DNA from: JAJPKK01 sp963787675
GTDB taxonomy: Bacteria > Pseudomonadota > Alphaproteobacteria > Rhizobiales > Xanthobacteraceae
Reading direction: 5' to 3'
Length of the DNA: 64,000 nucleotides
NCBI GenBank assembly: GCA_963787675.1
Contig: CAWBDV010000003.1
Coordinates: forward strand, 248,001-312,000
Shown here: positions 50,792-58,769 of the stretch, one piece after another
Numbering within the stretch: position 1 is the stretch's first letter
Layout of the letters: every line of letters starts with the position of its first letter
Position numbers and translations under genes: made by a program
The notes under the pieces: model-generated
What the model was told of the DNA's origin: nothing
Database searches by the model: none
What the model saw: the letters and a program-made list of their open reading frames with translations, nothing else

Positions 50792-52063
50792 CTACCCTCC
50801 GGCGACCGCGACTGCGGGCTTGGGTCGGCGCCAGTCGACGCCGATCCACATAACAAGGAGTGCCGCAGCAAAGCACAGCGTGCCCGACAGGACGAAGGTC
50901 TGGAGGTAGCTGCCGAAATCGGTGCGCAGCACGCCGCCGAAATAGGCGGCCGACCCGCTGCCGAGCTGATGGGAGGCGAAGATCCAGCCGTAGAGAATGC
51001 CGGCCTTCTCCTTGCCGAACGCGTTTGCCGACAGCCGCACCGTCGGCGGCACCGTCGCGATCCAATCGAGTCCGTAGAAGATCGAGAACAACGACAGGCC
51101 GTAGAGCGAGACGAACGAGAACGGCAGGAACAAGAGCGACAGGCCGCGCAGGCTGTAATAGACCGCGAGCAGCAGCCGGTTGTCGACGCGGTCGCTGAGC
51201 CAGCCCGACGCGGTGGTGCCGAGGAAATTGAACGCGCCCATCATGGCGAGCATGCTCGCGCCGGTCAGCTCCGGTATGCCGTTGTCGATACACGCCGGAA
51301 TGAGATGCGTCGCGATGAGTCCGTTGGTCGAGGCGCCGCAGATGAAGAAGCTGCCGGCAAGGAGCCAGAAGTCGCGGCGACGCAAGCCATCGCCGAGCGC
51401 GCGGAACGCGATCGCGACCGGATTGCCGGCGGCGGGTGGCGGCTTCGCCGCAACGACGGTCTCGCCATACGGCGCAAGCCCGACATCTTCCGGTCGGTCG
51501 CGCATAAAAATGGCGACGATCGGGAAGATTGCGATCGCCACGCAGACGATCGCCAGCACCATCGGGCGCCAGCCATAGGTGGTGACGATGCTCGCCATGG
51601 TCGGCAGAAAGATGAGCTGGCCGGCGGCCGCCGCAGAACTCAGGATGCCGATAACGAGGCCGCGGTTCTTGGTGAACCAGCGCGTCGCGACGGTCGCCGC
51701 GAGCACGTTCGCCGCGGTGCCGGTGCCGGTGCCGACGACGACGCCCCACAGCAATATCAGCTGCCAGGATTCGCGCATGAACGTCGTCAGCGCGACGCCG
51801 GTGCCGATCAGCGTGATCGATGCCAGCATCAGCCGGCGAATGCCGAAGCGTTCCATCATCGCCGCCGCAAACGGCCCGATCAGCCCGAACAGCACGAGGT
51901 TGACCGCAACCGCAAACGAGATGGTGCTGCGGCTCCAATGGAACTCCTGCTCGAACGGCACCATGAGGATGCCGGGCGTCGAGCGCACGCCGGCGCCGAG
52001 CAGCAACGTCAGGAACGTCGCTCCCGCCACCACCCAGGCGTAATGAATTTTCCGCGGTGTCAC
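50792..52063 (-). CDS. MFS transporter, OFA/monocarboxylate-like
   Basis: 423 aa with a GTG start at 52063. Twelve hydrophobic segments are seen. Features include HYAWVVAGATFLTLLLGAGVRSTPGILMVPFEQEFHWSR in TM1, GTGTGTAANVLAATVATRWFTKNRGLVIGILSSAAAAGQ, and FNFLGTTASGWLSDRVDNR (motif A in the second half). This is the oxalate/formate antiporter-like subgroup, which carries mono- or dicarboxylates. It is divergent from the alpha/beta-hydrolase at 52229. Confidence 0.9.
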   Translation of the reverse strand: MTPRKIHYAWVVAGATFLTLLLGAGVRSTPGILMVPFEQEFHWSRSTISFAVAVNLVLFGLIGPFAAAMMERFGIRRLMLASITLIGTGVALTTFMRESWQLILLWGVVVGTGTGTAANVLAATVATRWFTKNRGLVIGILSSAAAAGQLIFLPTMASIVTTYGWRPMVLAIVCVAIAIFPIVAIFMRDRPEDVGLAPYGETVVAAKPPPAAGNPVAIAFRALGDGLRRRDFWLLAGSFFICGASTNGLIATHLIPACIDNGIPELTGASMLAMMGAFNFLGTTASGWLSDRVDNRLLLAVYYSLRGLSLLFLPFSFVSLYGLSLFSIFYGLDWIATVPPTVRLSANAFGKEKAGILYGWIFASHQLGSGSAAYFGGVLRTDFGSYLQTFVLSGTLCFAAALLVMWIGVDWRRPKPAVAVAGG

Positions 52064-52228
52064 TCGTCTCGATCCAAAAAAATGCCGCGCGGGGCGGCGA
52101 TTTGCAGTCTAGGCGATAACGTAATCTGCGCGCCGCCGAAAGAGCGCTCGCGGCATGGCTGCCCACGCGCGTGAGCCGCGGCGCGCACGCTTCGCTTTGC
52201 GGACCCTACCGGCTATAGCTTTTGCGTC

Positions 52229-53098
52229 ATGCAAGGACCGACCTCTCGCACTTTCATCTCCCAACGCCTGCGCCTGCATTATTACGACTGGGGCAATCCC
52301 GACGCGCCGCCGCTCGTCCTGGTGCATGGCGGGCGCGACCATGCGCGCAATTGGGACTGGGTTGCCGAGCGCTTGCGCGACCGCTGGCACATCATCGCGC
52401 CGGACTTGCGCGGCCATGGCGACAGCGAATGGTCCTCGGACGGTACCTACGCGATGCCGGGCTACATCTACGACCTCGCGCAGCTTGTCCATCAGCGCGC
52501 GCTCGGGCCGGTCGCGTTGATCGGGCATTCGCTCGGCGGCAATATCGCGACGCGCTACACCGCGCTTTATCCCGAGCGCGTGAGCCGCCTCGTCTCCATC
52601 GAGGGGTTGGGGCCGTCGCCGAAGGTCCAGGCCGAGCGCGCGGCAAAATCGTTTGCCGAGCGCATGCGCGAGTGGATCGATGCGCAGCGCGGCCTCGCCG
52701 CCCGCCTGCCGCGGCGCTACCCCTCGATCGAGGATGCGGTGGCGCGCATGCAGGCGGCGAACAAGCAGCTCTCGCCCGAGCAGGCGCAGCACCTCACGCG
52801 CTATGGCGTGAACCAGAACGAGGACGGCACCTACAGCTGGAAGTTCGATCCGTACCTCCACGTTTTTCCGCCCGTGGATGTGCCCGCGGCCGAGGTCGAA
52901 GCGCTGTGGGCGCGCATCACGTGCCCGACGCTCCTCATCTACGGCAGGGACAGCTGGGCCTCGAATCCGGCGGAGGACGGTCGCGCCCGCCACTTCAGGA
53001 ATGCCCGCGTCGTGCTTGTGGAAAAGGCCGGTCACTGGGTGCACCACGACCAGACCGATTTTTTCGTGGAGACCGTGAGCAAGTTTATCGCCGGGTAG
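52229..53098 (+). CDS. Alpha/beta hydrolase
   Basis: 289 aa. Oxyanion-hole motif VLVHGGRDHARNW, PDLRGHGDS, the nucleophile elbow GHSLGG with Ser101, LLIYGRDSW near the acid residue and the catalytic His in KAGHWVHHD. No signal peptide. The substrate is not predictable; the architecture fits small ester, epoxide or C-C bond hydrolases (meta-cleavage type). A partial palindromic repeat (gcgcgcacgcttcgctttgcg..) lies upstream at about 52166-52205. A 297-bp gap with a repeat follows. Confidence 0.9.
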   Translation: MQGPTSRTFISQRLRLHYYDWGNPDAPPLVLVHGGRDHARNWDWVAERLRDRWHIIAPDLRGHGDSEWSSDGTYAMPGYIYDLAQLVHQRALGPVALIGHSLGGNIATRYTALYPERVSRLVSIEGLGPSPKVQAERAAKSFAERMREWIDAQRGLAARLPRRYPSIEDAVARMQAANKQLSPEQAQHLTRYGVNQNEDGTYSWKFDPYLHVFPPVDVPAAEVEALWARITCPTLLIYGRDSWASNPAEDGRARHFRNARVVLVEKAGHWVHHDQTDFFVETVSKFIAG

Positions 53099-53125
53099 TC
53101 AGCGCAACTAGCCAAAACAAGCGCG

Positions 53126-53233
53126 GTCATTCCGGGGCGCCGTAGCGCAGCGGAGGCGAGCCCGGAATCCATGAACACGGACTGCGGAGTATGGATTCCG
53201 GGCTGCCGAGCTGCGCTCGGCCCCCGGAATGAC
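53126..53233. repeat. gtcattcc..ggaatgac intergenic repeat
   Basis: gtcattccggggcgccgtagcgcagcggaggcg.. to ..gctcggcccccggaatgac, with inner arms cccggaatccatg and tatggattccggg. Very similar to 57350-57462 and related to 16261-16378. No gene is seen in the rest of the 53099-53395 gap. Confidence 0.9.
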
Positions 53234-53395
53234 AGGCTTTGAGACCTGAGGCCTCCTTCCTCGCAATCCTTATGGATTGCCGGGCGAAGGCGTGGCACAT
53301 TTGCGCGATAACCGGTCGCCCCATTGCAATTGCGGTCGGGCCGGTCGATCACGCGAGCTGCGGCGATCGCCGGATAAATCGAGAGGAGACCCCCA

Positions 53396-55552
53396 ATGCA
53401 GAGGACCAAACAATTTTTTCTAGGCACCGCGGCTGTAATCGGTCTCGCCGCTCTGATGGCCACGCCCACCGTCGGCCAGGCGCAGGCGCCCGCGGCGGTC
53501 GCAATCGACAGCGATGATATCGGCGGCGTCGTGCGCGGCCCGAACGGTCCGGAGGCCGGCGTGTGGGTGATCGCCGAGACCCGCGACCTGCCGACCCGTT
53601 TCACCCGCAGCGTCGTTACCGATGACCAGGGCCGCTACGTGCTGCCCGACCTGCCGAAGGCGAAGTACAAGATCTGGGTGCGCGGCTACGGCCTCGTCGA
53701 TTCGCCGAAAGTCGACGGCGAGCCGGGCCAGCAGCTCAACCTCACGGCCGTGCCGGCGCCGAACGAAGCGGCCGCGGCGCAGTATTATCCCGCGATCTAC
53801 TGGTACGCGATGCTGAAGATCCCGCCCGCCGACCAGTTCGGCGGCAAGAGCGATATTCCGTCCGAAGTCACGCAGCCGTTGTGGCTCGCCACGATGAAGA
53901 ACAACCAGTGCGTCGGCTGCCATCAGCTCGGCGGGCTCGCGACGCGCACGATCCCGACGGGGTTCGGCGAGTTCAAGAACAGCGAAGAGGCCTGGATGCG
54001 GCGCACGCAGTCGGGCCAGGCCGGCGAGATGATGACCAACGTCCTCGCGGGCCAGCTTGGCGGCGCGCCCTACAAGTATTTCGCCAATTGGACCGACCGC
54101 ATCGCCAAAGGCGAACTGCCGCATGCGAAGCCGCCGCGGCCGTCCGGCGTCGAGCGCAACGTCGTTGTCACGACCTGGGACTGGTCGGACGAGAAGCACT
54201 ATCTCCACGACCTGATCTCGACCGACAAGCGCAACTCGACGGTCAACGGCTATGGCAAGATCTACGGCCAGCCGGAGTATTCGACCGACAACCTGCCGGT
54301 CCTCGACCCCAAGACCAATACGGTCACGATCTACAAGGCGCCGGTGCGCGATCCGGGGATGCCGGAGTCGCTCGGCCCCGGCCATGCCGCCGCCGCGAAG
54401 CCCATCATGCCGTCCGCCTATTGGGGCAACGAGCAACTGTGGGATACCCGGGTCAACAACCACAACTCGGTGTTCGACAAGAAGGGCAGGCTGTGGCTCG
54501 CGGCCGCGGTCCGCGCCCCGGAAAATCCGGAGTTCTGCCGCCGCGGCTCGGATCATCCGTCAGCCAAGCTGCGCCCGCTCGCGCGCAGCAGCCGACAGGC
54601 CGCGATGTATGACCCGGCGACCGGAAAGTACACGTTCATCGACACCTGCTTCGGGACCCAGCACCTGAACTTCGCGTATGACGCGAATGACACGCTGTGG
54701 TTCTCGGGCGGCGCCGGCGACAGCCCGGTCGGCTGGCTCAACACCAAGATGTTCCTGGAGACCGGCGACGCCGCGAAGTCACAAGGCTGGACCTCGCTCA
54801 TCATCGACACCAACGGCAACGGCAAGCGCGACGAGGCGACCGAGCCCGGCAAGCCGCTCGAGCCGGGCAAGGACATGCGCTTCGGCCAGAACATCTACGC
54901 GGTGATGGCAAGCCCGGTCGACAACTCGATCTGGGGCTCGCTGTGGGGCACGCCCGGCGGCCTTGTGCGGATCAATCCGGGCTCTAACCCGCCGGAGACG
55001 ACGCTCGCCGAAGTCTACAAGGTGCCGATGCCGGGCTTCGGCGCGCGCGGCGCCGACATCGACAGCAAGGGCGTCGTCTGGGTGTCGCTCGGCAGCGGCC
55101 ACATGGGCTCGTTCGACCGGCGCAAGTGCAAGGTCCTCAACGGCCCGACTGCCACCGGCGATCACTGCCCCGAGGGCTGGTCGTTCTACCAGTATCCGGG
55201 CCCGGGCTTCGAAGGCATCGGTGCGAACAGCGCGGAGTCGAGCTACTACTCGTGGGTCGACCTGCACGACACCTTCGGCCTCGGCAAGGACACGCCGATG
55301 TCGACCGGTAACCTCAACGACGGCGTCATCGCGCTCAAGGACGGCAAGATGATCACCATCAAGGTGCCGTACCCGACCGGCTTCTACGCCAAGGGCCTCG
55401 ACGGCCGCATCGATGACCCGAACGCCGGCTGGAAGGGCAGGGGCCTGTGGGTTTCGAGCGGCGACCGCGCGCCGTGGATGCAGGAAGGCGGCAAGGGCAT
55501 GAAGCCCATGGCCGTGCACTTCCAGCTGCGCCCCGACCCGCTGGCGCACTGA
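53396..55552 (+). CDS. Secreted beta-propeller protein with carboxypeptidase-regulatory domain and a haem-type CxxCH
   Basis: 718 aa with GGAGA before the ATG and a signal peptide (FFLGTAAVIGLAALMATPTVGQAQ). Residues about 40-120 are a carboxypeptidase regulatory-like fold (VVRGPNGPEAGVWVIAETRDL..VVTDDQGRYVLPDLPKAKYKIWVRGYG). Cys172-x-x-Cys-His176 in NQCVGCHQLGG is a covalent-haem motif. The rest is a multi-blade propeller (HNSVFDKKGRLWLAAAVR, LNFAYDANDTLWFSGG, DNSIWGSLWGTPGGLVRI, ADIDSKGVVWVSLGSGHMGSF) like virginiamycin B lyase/SMP-30. Probably a periplasmic c-type redox enzyme; the substrate is unknown. Confidence 0.8.
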   Translation: MQRTKQFFLGTAAVIGLAALMATPTVGQAQAPAAVAIDSDDIGGVVRGPNGPEAGVWVIAETRDLPTRFTRSVVTDDQGRYVLPDLPKAKYKIWVRGYGLVDSPKVDGEPGQQLNLTAVPAPNEAAAAQYYPAIYWYAMLKIPPADQFGGKSDIPSEVTQPLWLATMKNNQCVGCHQLGGLATRTIPTGFGEFKNSEEAWMRRTQSGQAGEMMTNVLAGQLGGAPYKYFANWTDRIAKGELPHAKPPRPSGVERNVVVTTWDWSDEKHYLHDLISTDKRNSTVNGYGKIYGQPEYSTDNLPVLDPKTNTVTIYKAPVRDPGMPESLGPGHAAAAKPIMPSAYWGNEQLWDTRVNNHNSVFDKKGRLWLAAAVRAPENPEFCRRGSDHPSAKLRPLARSSRQAAMYDPATGKYTFIDTCFGTQHLNFAYDANDTLWFSGGAGDSPVGWLNTKMFLETGDAAKSQGWTSLIIDTNGNGKRDEATEPGKPLEPGKDMRFGQNIYAVMASPVDNSIWGSLWGTPGGLVRINPGSNPPETTLAEVYKVPMPGFGARGADIDSKGVVWVSLGSGHMGSFDRRKCKVLNGPTATGDHCPEGWSFYQYPGPGFEGIGANSAESSYYSWVDLHDTFGLGKDTPMSTGNLNDGVIALKDGKMITIKVPYPTGFYAKGLDGRIDDPNAGWKGRGLWVSSGDRAPWMQEGGKGMKPMAVHFQLRPDPLAH

Positions 55553-55601
55553 CGCGGTTCGCGCACCGACGCGGCTTGCGCTGACACTGGCTACCTTCCT
55601 T

Positions 55602-55708
55602 TCCCCTCCCCCGCTTGCGGGGGAGGGTCAGGGAGGGGGCCCGTCCGCAAGTTCGTGCCGTGGAGCGTGCCCCCTCCCCAACCCTCCCCCGCAAGCGGGG
55701 GAGGGGAA
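55602..55708. repeat. Palindromic repeat of two identical hairpins (cctcccccgc..gcgggggagg)
   Basis: CCCTCCCCCGCttGCGGGGGAGGG at the left and CCTCCCCCGCaaGCGGGGGAGG at the right flank a linker cccgtccgcaagttcgtgccgtggagcgtgc. It is about 140 bases upstream of prfB and 50 bases after the propeller gene, so it may end that transcript. The remainder of 55553-55847 shows nothing else. Confidence 0.88.
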
Positions 55709-55847
55709 GAATGACCCGCGCGCTGCGCTCCTGCCGACCGATGATAGTCCGCCGAGGCTCCGCAACGGCGCTCGGGCCGAAACCCGCGCTTGCGCACGGG
55801 CGGCGCAGTCGCTACATCCCTCGTTCGCACGAGAACCGGTGAGCCCA

Positions 55848-56979
55848 ATGCGCGCGGAAATTCTGACGATCGTCGACGAGATCAAGCAGTCGCTCGGACT
55901 GCTGAGGAGGCATCTTTGACGTCGACAAGGCGCGCGCGCGACTTGCCGAGCTGAACCACCTTGCCGAAGACCCCAATCTCTGGAACGATCCCCAGCGCGC
56001 CAGCCGGCTGATGCAGGAGCGCACGTCGCTCGAGGATCAGCTCGCCGCCATCGGCCGCATCGAGCGCGATCTTGAGGACAATGTCGGACTGATCGAGCTC
56101 GGCGAAGCCGAGAACGACGGCTCCGTCGTCGCCGACGCCGAGCGCGCGCTCAAGGCGCTCAAGACCGAGACCGCGCGCCGCGAACTCGAGGCGCTGTTGT
56201 CCGGCGAGGCCGACGGCAACGACAGCTTCCTCGAAGTGCACGCCGGCGCCGGCGGCACCGAGAGCCAGGACTGGGCCAACATGCTGCTGCGCATGTATAC
56301 GCGCTGGGCCGAGCAGCACGGCTACAAGGTCGAGTACCTCGAAGAGACGTCGGGTGAAGAGGCCGGCGTGAAGTCGGCTACGATCCAGATCAAGGGCCAC
56401 AACGCCTATGGCTGGCTCAAGAGCGAGAACGGCGTGCATCGCCTGGTGCGCATCTCGCCGTTCGACTCCAACGCCCGCCGCCACACGTCGTTTGCAAGCA
56501 TCAACATCTACCCGGTGGTCGACGACCGCATCATCATCGACATCAACGAGGCTGATGTGCGCACCGACACCATGCGCTCGGGCGGCGCCGGCGGCCAGCA
56601 CGTCAACAAGACCGAGTCGGCGGTACGCCTCACCCACATTCCGACCGGCATCGCGGTCGTCTGCCAGGCCGAGCGCTCCCAGCACAAGAACCGCGCCCAG
56701 GCGTGGAACATGCTGCGCGCCAAGCTCTACGAGCGCGAGATCAAGAAGCGCGAGGCCGCCGCCATCGCCGAGCAGGCCGCCAAGACCGACATCGGCTGGG
56801 GCCACCAGATCCGCTCCTACGTGCTCCAGCCCTACCAGATGGTGAAGGACCTGCGCACCGGCGTGCAGACCTCCAACACCGGTGCCGTCCTCGACGGCGA
56901 CCTCGACGAGTTCATGGCCGCCGCGCTCGCGCAAAAAGCCTTCGGCGAGGAACCGAAGGAGATCGAGGACGTGGACTAG
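55848..56979 (+). CDS. prfB: Peptide chain release factor 2 with programmed +1 frameshift
   Basis: The coding sequence is 55848-55916 joined to 55918-56979, 376 aa. The first 23 codons start at ATG 55848 and reach CTT followed by an in-frame TGA at 55917-55919; the ribosome must slip +1 to continue with GAC. RF2 features: stop-codon selectivity SPF (residues 203-205, ISPFDS) and peptidyl-hydrolysis GGQ (248-250, GGAGGQHVNK). It releases peptides at UGA and UAA. A start at the internal ATG 56011 would cut 54 residues and is wrong. The downstream 580 bases have no intact gene. Confidence 0.96.
55905..55920 (+). promoter_or_regulatory. prfB programmed frameshift site
   Basis: AGGAGG-CAT-CTT-TGA-C: an internal Shine-Dalgarno with three bases to the slippery CTT and an in-frame UGA, the same geometry as E. 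coli AGGGGG-TAT-CTT-TGA-C. Low RF2 slows termination at UGA and favours the +1 slip, so RF2 autoregulates its synthesis. Confidence 0.95.
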
Positions 56980-57022
56980 GCCGGCGCCGTCACGCCACTT
57001 GCGGTGCCCAACAGCCTAACCT

Positions 57023-57052
57023 GTAGCCCGGATGAGCGCAGCGACATCTGGG
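57023..57052. repeat. Half copy of the gtagcccggatgagcg repeat
   Basis: tgtagcccggatgagcgcagcgacatctggg matches the left arm of the element at 40349-40471, but no inverse arm follows. Confidence 0.6.
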
Positions 57053-57160
57053 TGGCACTCACGCGCGGCACCGGCGGTCAGTGCCAATCGGCTGACCCAA
57101 ATCGTTCCGGATGGCGCTGCCGTCACAGCGGCTCGCCACAAGGCGTCGCCATCTCAAGAA

Positions 57161-57211
57161 CAGGGAAACTTTCCCTGAGAACAGGGAGAATCTCAGGGAA
57201 AACTATTTTTT
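57161..57211 (+). terminator. Overlapping hairpins followed by a T-run, probable terminator downstream of prfB
   Basis: CAGGGAAA-c-TTTCCCTG (57161-57177) and CCCTGAGA..TCTCAGGG (57173-57198) share five bases, so only one can form. The second is followed by aaaactattttttcgg, a plausible U-tract. It lies 180 bases after the prfB stop with no gene between. The T-rich stretch up to 57260 shows no open frame with gene features. The two-state arrangement also resembles an attenuator, but no downstream intact gene is close. Confidence 0.5.
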
Positions 57212-57349
57212 CGGGGTTTTTCGGCCCGTTTTCGCCCGTTCGGCCAGGATTTTGATTTTCGTATCATAGGTTTGCATCGGATTCCCTGATCTTTCTGGAG
57301 CAGTGAAAACCTTCCACCAAGCAGGGAAGGCCCCTTCGTCGCGTCCGGG

Positions 57350-57462
57350 GTCATTCCGGGGCGCCATAGCGGGAGCGGAGGCGAGGCAGCCCGGAATCCA
57401 TAACCACTGGCTGCGGAGTATGGATTCCGGGCTGCCTCGCTGCGCTCGGCCCCCGGAATGAC
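57350..57462. repeat. gtcattcc..ggaatgac intergenic repeat
   Basis: gtcattccggggcgccatagcgggagcggagg.. to ..gctcggcccccggaatgac with arms cccggaatccat and atggattccggg. It is the third copy of the family in the window and closest to the copy at 53126. Confidence 0.9.
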
Positions 57463-57487
57463 CACCGAAAGCGCGGCACTTCTTGAG

Positions 57488-57520
57488 CTTGACTATAGGC
57501 GAAATAGGAATATAGTCAAG
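57488..57520 (+). promoter_or_regulatory. Promoter overlapped by a perfect 10-bp inverted repeat (operator)
   Basis: CTTGACTATA (57488-57497) and TATAGTCAAG (57511-57520) are exact inverse arms, 13 bases apart. Inside them lie a -35-like TTGACT (57489-57494) and a -10-like TATAGT (57511-57516) separated by 16 bases. A repressor bound to the palindrome would cover both promoter boxes. It sits 42 bases upstream of the broken antitoxin-like gene, which would be a natural autoregulator. Confidence 0.65.
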
Positions 57521-57561
57521 ATTGAGATCGTTTCCGCAGGCCAAAGATTTGGAAGACGACC

Positions 57562-57787
57562 ATGAACGCGTTGCTGGAAAAGGCGATGGCTGCGGTATCA
57601 CAACTGCCCGAGGCTGAGCAGGAAGCAATCGCGAGTTCTCATTCTCGATGAAATCGCCGCCAACCGAGGTTGGGACGAGCGCTTTGCCAAGACGCAGGAT
57701 CAATTGAGCGAGCTGGTGCGCGCAGCACGCGCGGAAGCTGGTCGGAGTGAGGTGCGGCCGCTCGATCCGTCCGGTGGGCGGAAGTAG
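57562..57787 (+). pseudogene. Frameshifted small antitoxin-like protein
   Basis: The ATG at 57562 gives MNALLEKAMAAVSQLPEAEQEAIAS, then stops within nine codons. In another frame the protein continues LILDEIAANRGWDERFAKTQDQLSELVRAARAEAGRSEVRPLDP to the stop at 57785. Deleting one T from AGTTCTC joins them as ..EAIASLILDEI, giving a 74-aa protein like the solitary antitoxin-type proteins (KALAAVSQLPEAEQ..LILDEI..WDE.FA) that I recall from Rhizobiales. No toxin gene follows within 100 bases. It is a true mutation or a base-call error. Confidence 0.65.
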
Positions 57788-57891
57788 AACGACATGGGGA
57801 AACGCTCATTAGATTGACGCGCAAGCGCCTCACACCATCACAATCAAACTGAGACGCTACCCACCCCACGTTCTAAGCGCGGCGCGCCCTA

Positions 57892-58647
57892 ATGGACAAA
57901 CTAGAGTTCATCGAAAAAGCTCCAGGGTATTACGTATTAGCAATCGCTGTGACGCTCTCCCGTCTAGGCAACGAACTTGCGGCGAGCGCCACCATTGAAA
58001 ATACTTTCGACGCGGATGAAGACTATTTCAGAAGAGACAGGCTTTGGGGCGCCGCCATCGTCACCCTTCTTAGGCACGGAGTCATCGAAGTAGTTCCGGA
58101 TGACTTCGGACCTACGCTCTACAGGCCGCAACCATCCATTGACGAATGGCTACAAAAGACTGCACCCACCCTCTACCCTTGGTATCCAAAATTCTCGGCA
58201 GCGGGCGATCCATGGCTAAAAGCGGCTATGAGGAATATCAACAACCAGTATGCGCTACTTCGGCTCCGTGATGAAGATTTTGACAGTGCAGAGGAAGCCG
58301 AATGGGAACCCATACCAGTCGATCTGAATGATCCGGCTCTAATAGAGGCGATCAAGGCAGTCGATAAAGCGGTTGTAGCGATCGAAGGTGATAACGGTTA
58401 CGCCGTGCATGCTGAAGGCGAGCGCAGTTATGTTCTCGCGAGCCTGAAAGACTTTCAGAGAACGCTCAAGGAGCGAACTGTAATCTATGCCCGGCAAGTA
58501 AAGGCGCTTGTTGTTGATCCCTTAGGACGTGTCATCGGACGTTTCGGCAACGCGGCCGTGGGCCTCGCGGCCAGCGCTGCACGCGAGGCCATCTTCGATT
58601 GGATCAAGACGCATGCGGCAAAGCTTCTGAGTCTTTTACTGCCATAG
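57892..58647 (+). CDS. Unrecognised 251-aa protein in a low-GC patch
   Basis: I do not recognise the N-terminal part (MDKLEFIEKAPGYYVLAIAVTLSRLGNEL..FRRDRLWGAAIVTLLRHGVIEVVPDDFGPTLYRPQ). The middle reads TAPTLYPWYPKFSAAGDPWLKAAMRNINNQY. The C-terminal half resembles a domain I have seen at the end of various uncharacterised proteins: ALIEAIKAVDKAVVAIEGDNGYAVHAEGERSYVLASLKDFQRTLKE, then GRFGNAAVGLAASAAREAIFDWIKTHAAKLLSLLLP, amphipathic or membrane-leaning. Codon use has many A/T-ending codons, unlike every neighbour, so horizontal transfer is likely. There is no clear Shine-Dalgarno before the ATG. Confidence 0.75.
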   Translation: MDKLEFIEKAPGYYVLAIAVTLSRLGNELAASATIENTFDADEDYFRRDRLWGAAIVTLLRHGVIEVVPDDFGPTLYRPQPSIDEWLQKTAPTLYPWYPKFSAAGDPWLKAAMRNINNQYALLRLRDEDFDSAEEAEWEPIPVDLNDPALIEAIKAVDKAVVAIEGDNGYAVHAEGERSYVLASLKDFQRTLKERTVIYARQVKALVVDPLGRVIGRFGNAAVGLAASAAREAIFDWIKTHAAKLLSLLLP

Positions 58648-58769
58648 TCGCACCGACAGAATGCTCTGTATCATAACTGCCTGATCGTGGCTGCGCTCGC
58701 GGCGCCGCCCCGGATCTCGCGAACGTGCGTTCGCTCATCCGGCTACGTCATCGCATCAAGCCGCCCATA

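Noticed and set aside
55602..55708. Rho-independent terminator at the double hairpin
   Set aside because: Hairpins are strong but no T-run follows; the paired, repeated structure fits a dispersed repeat better.
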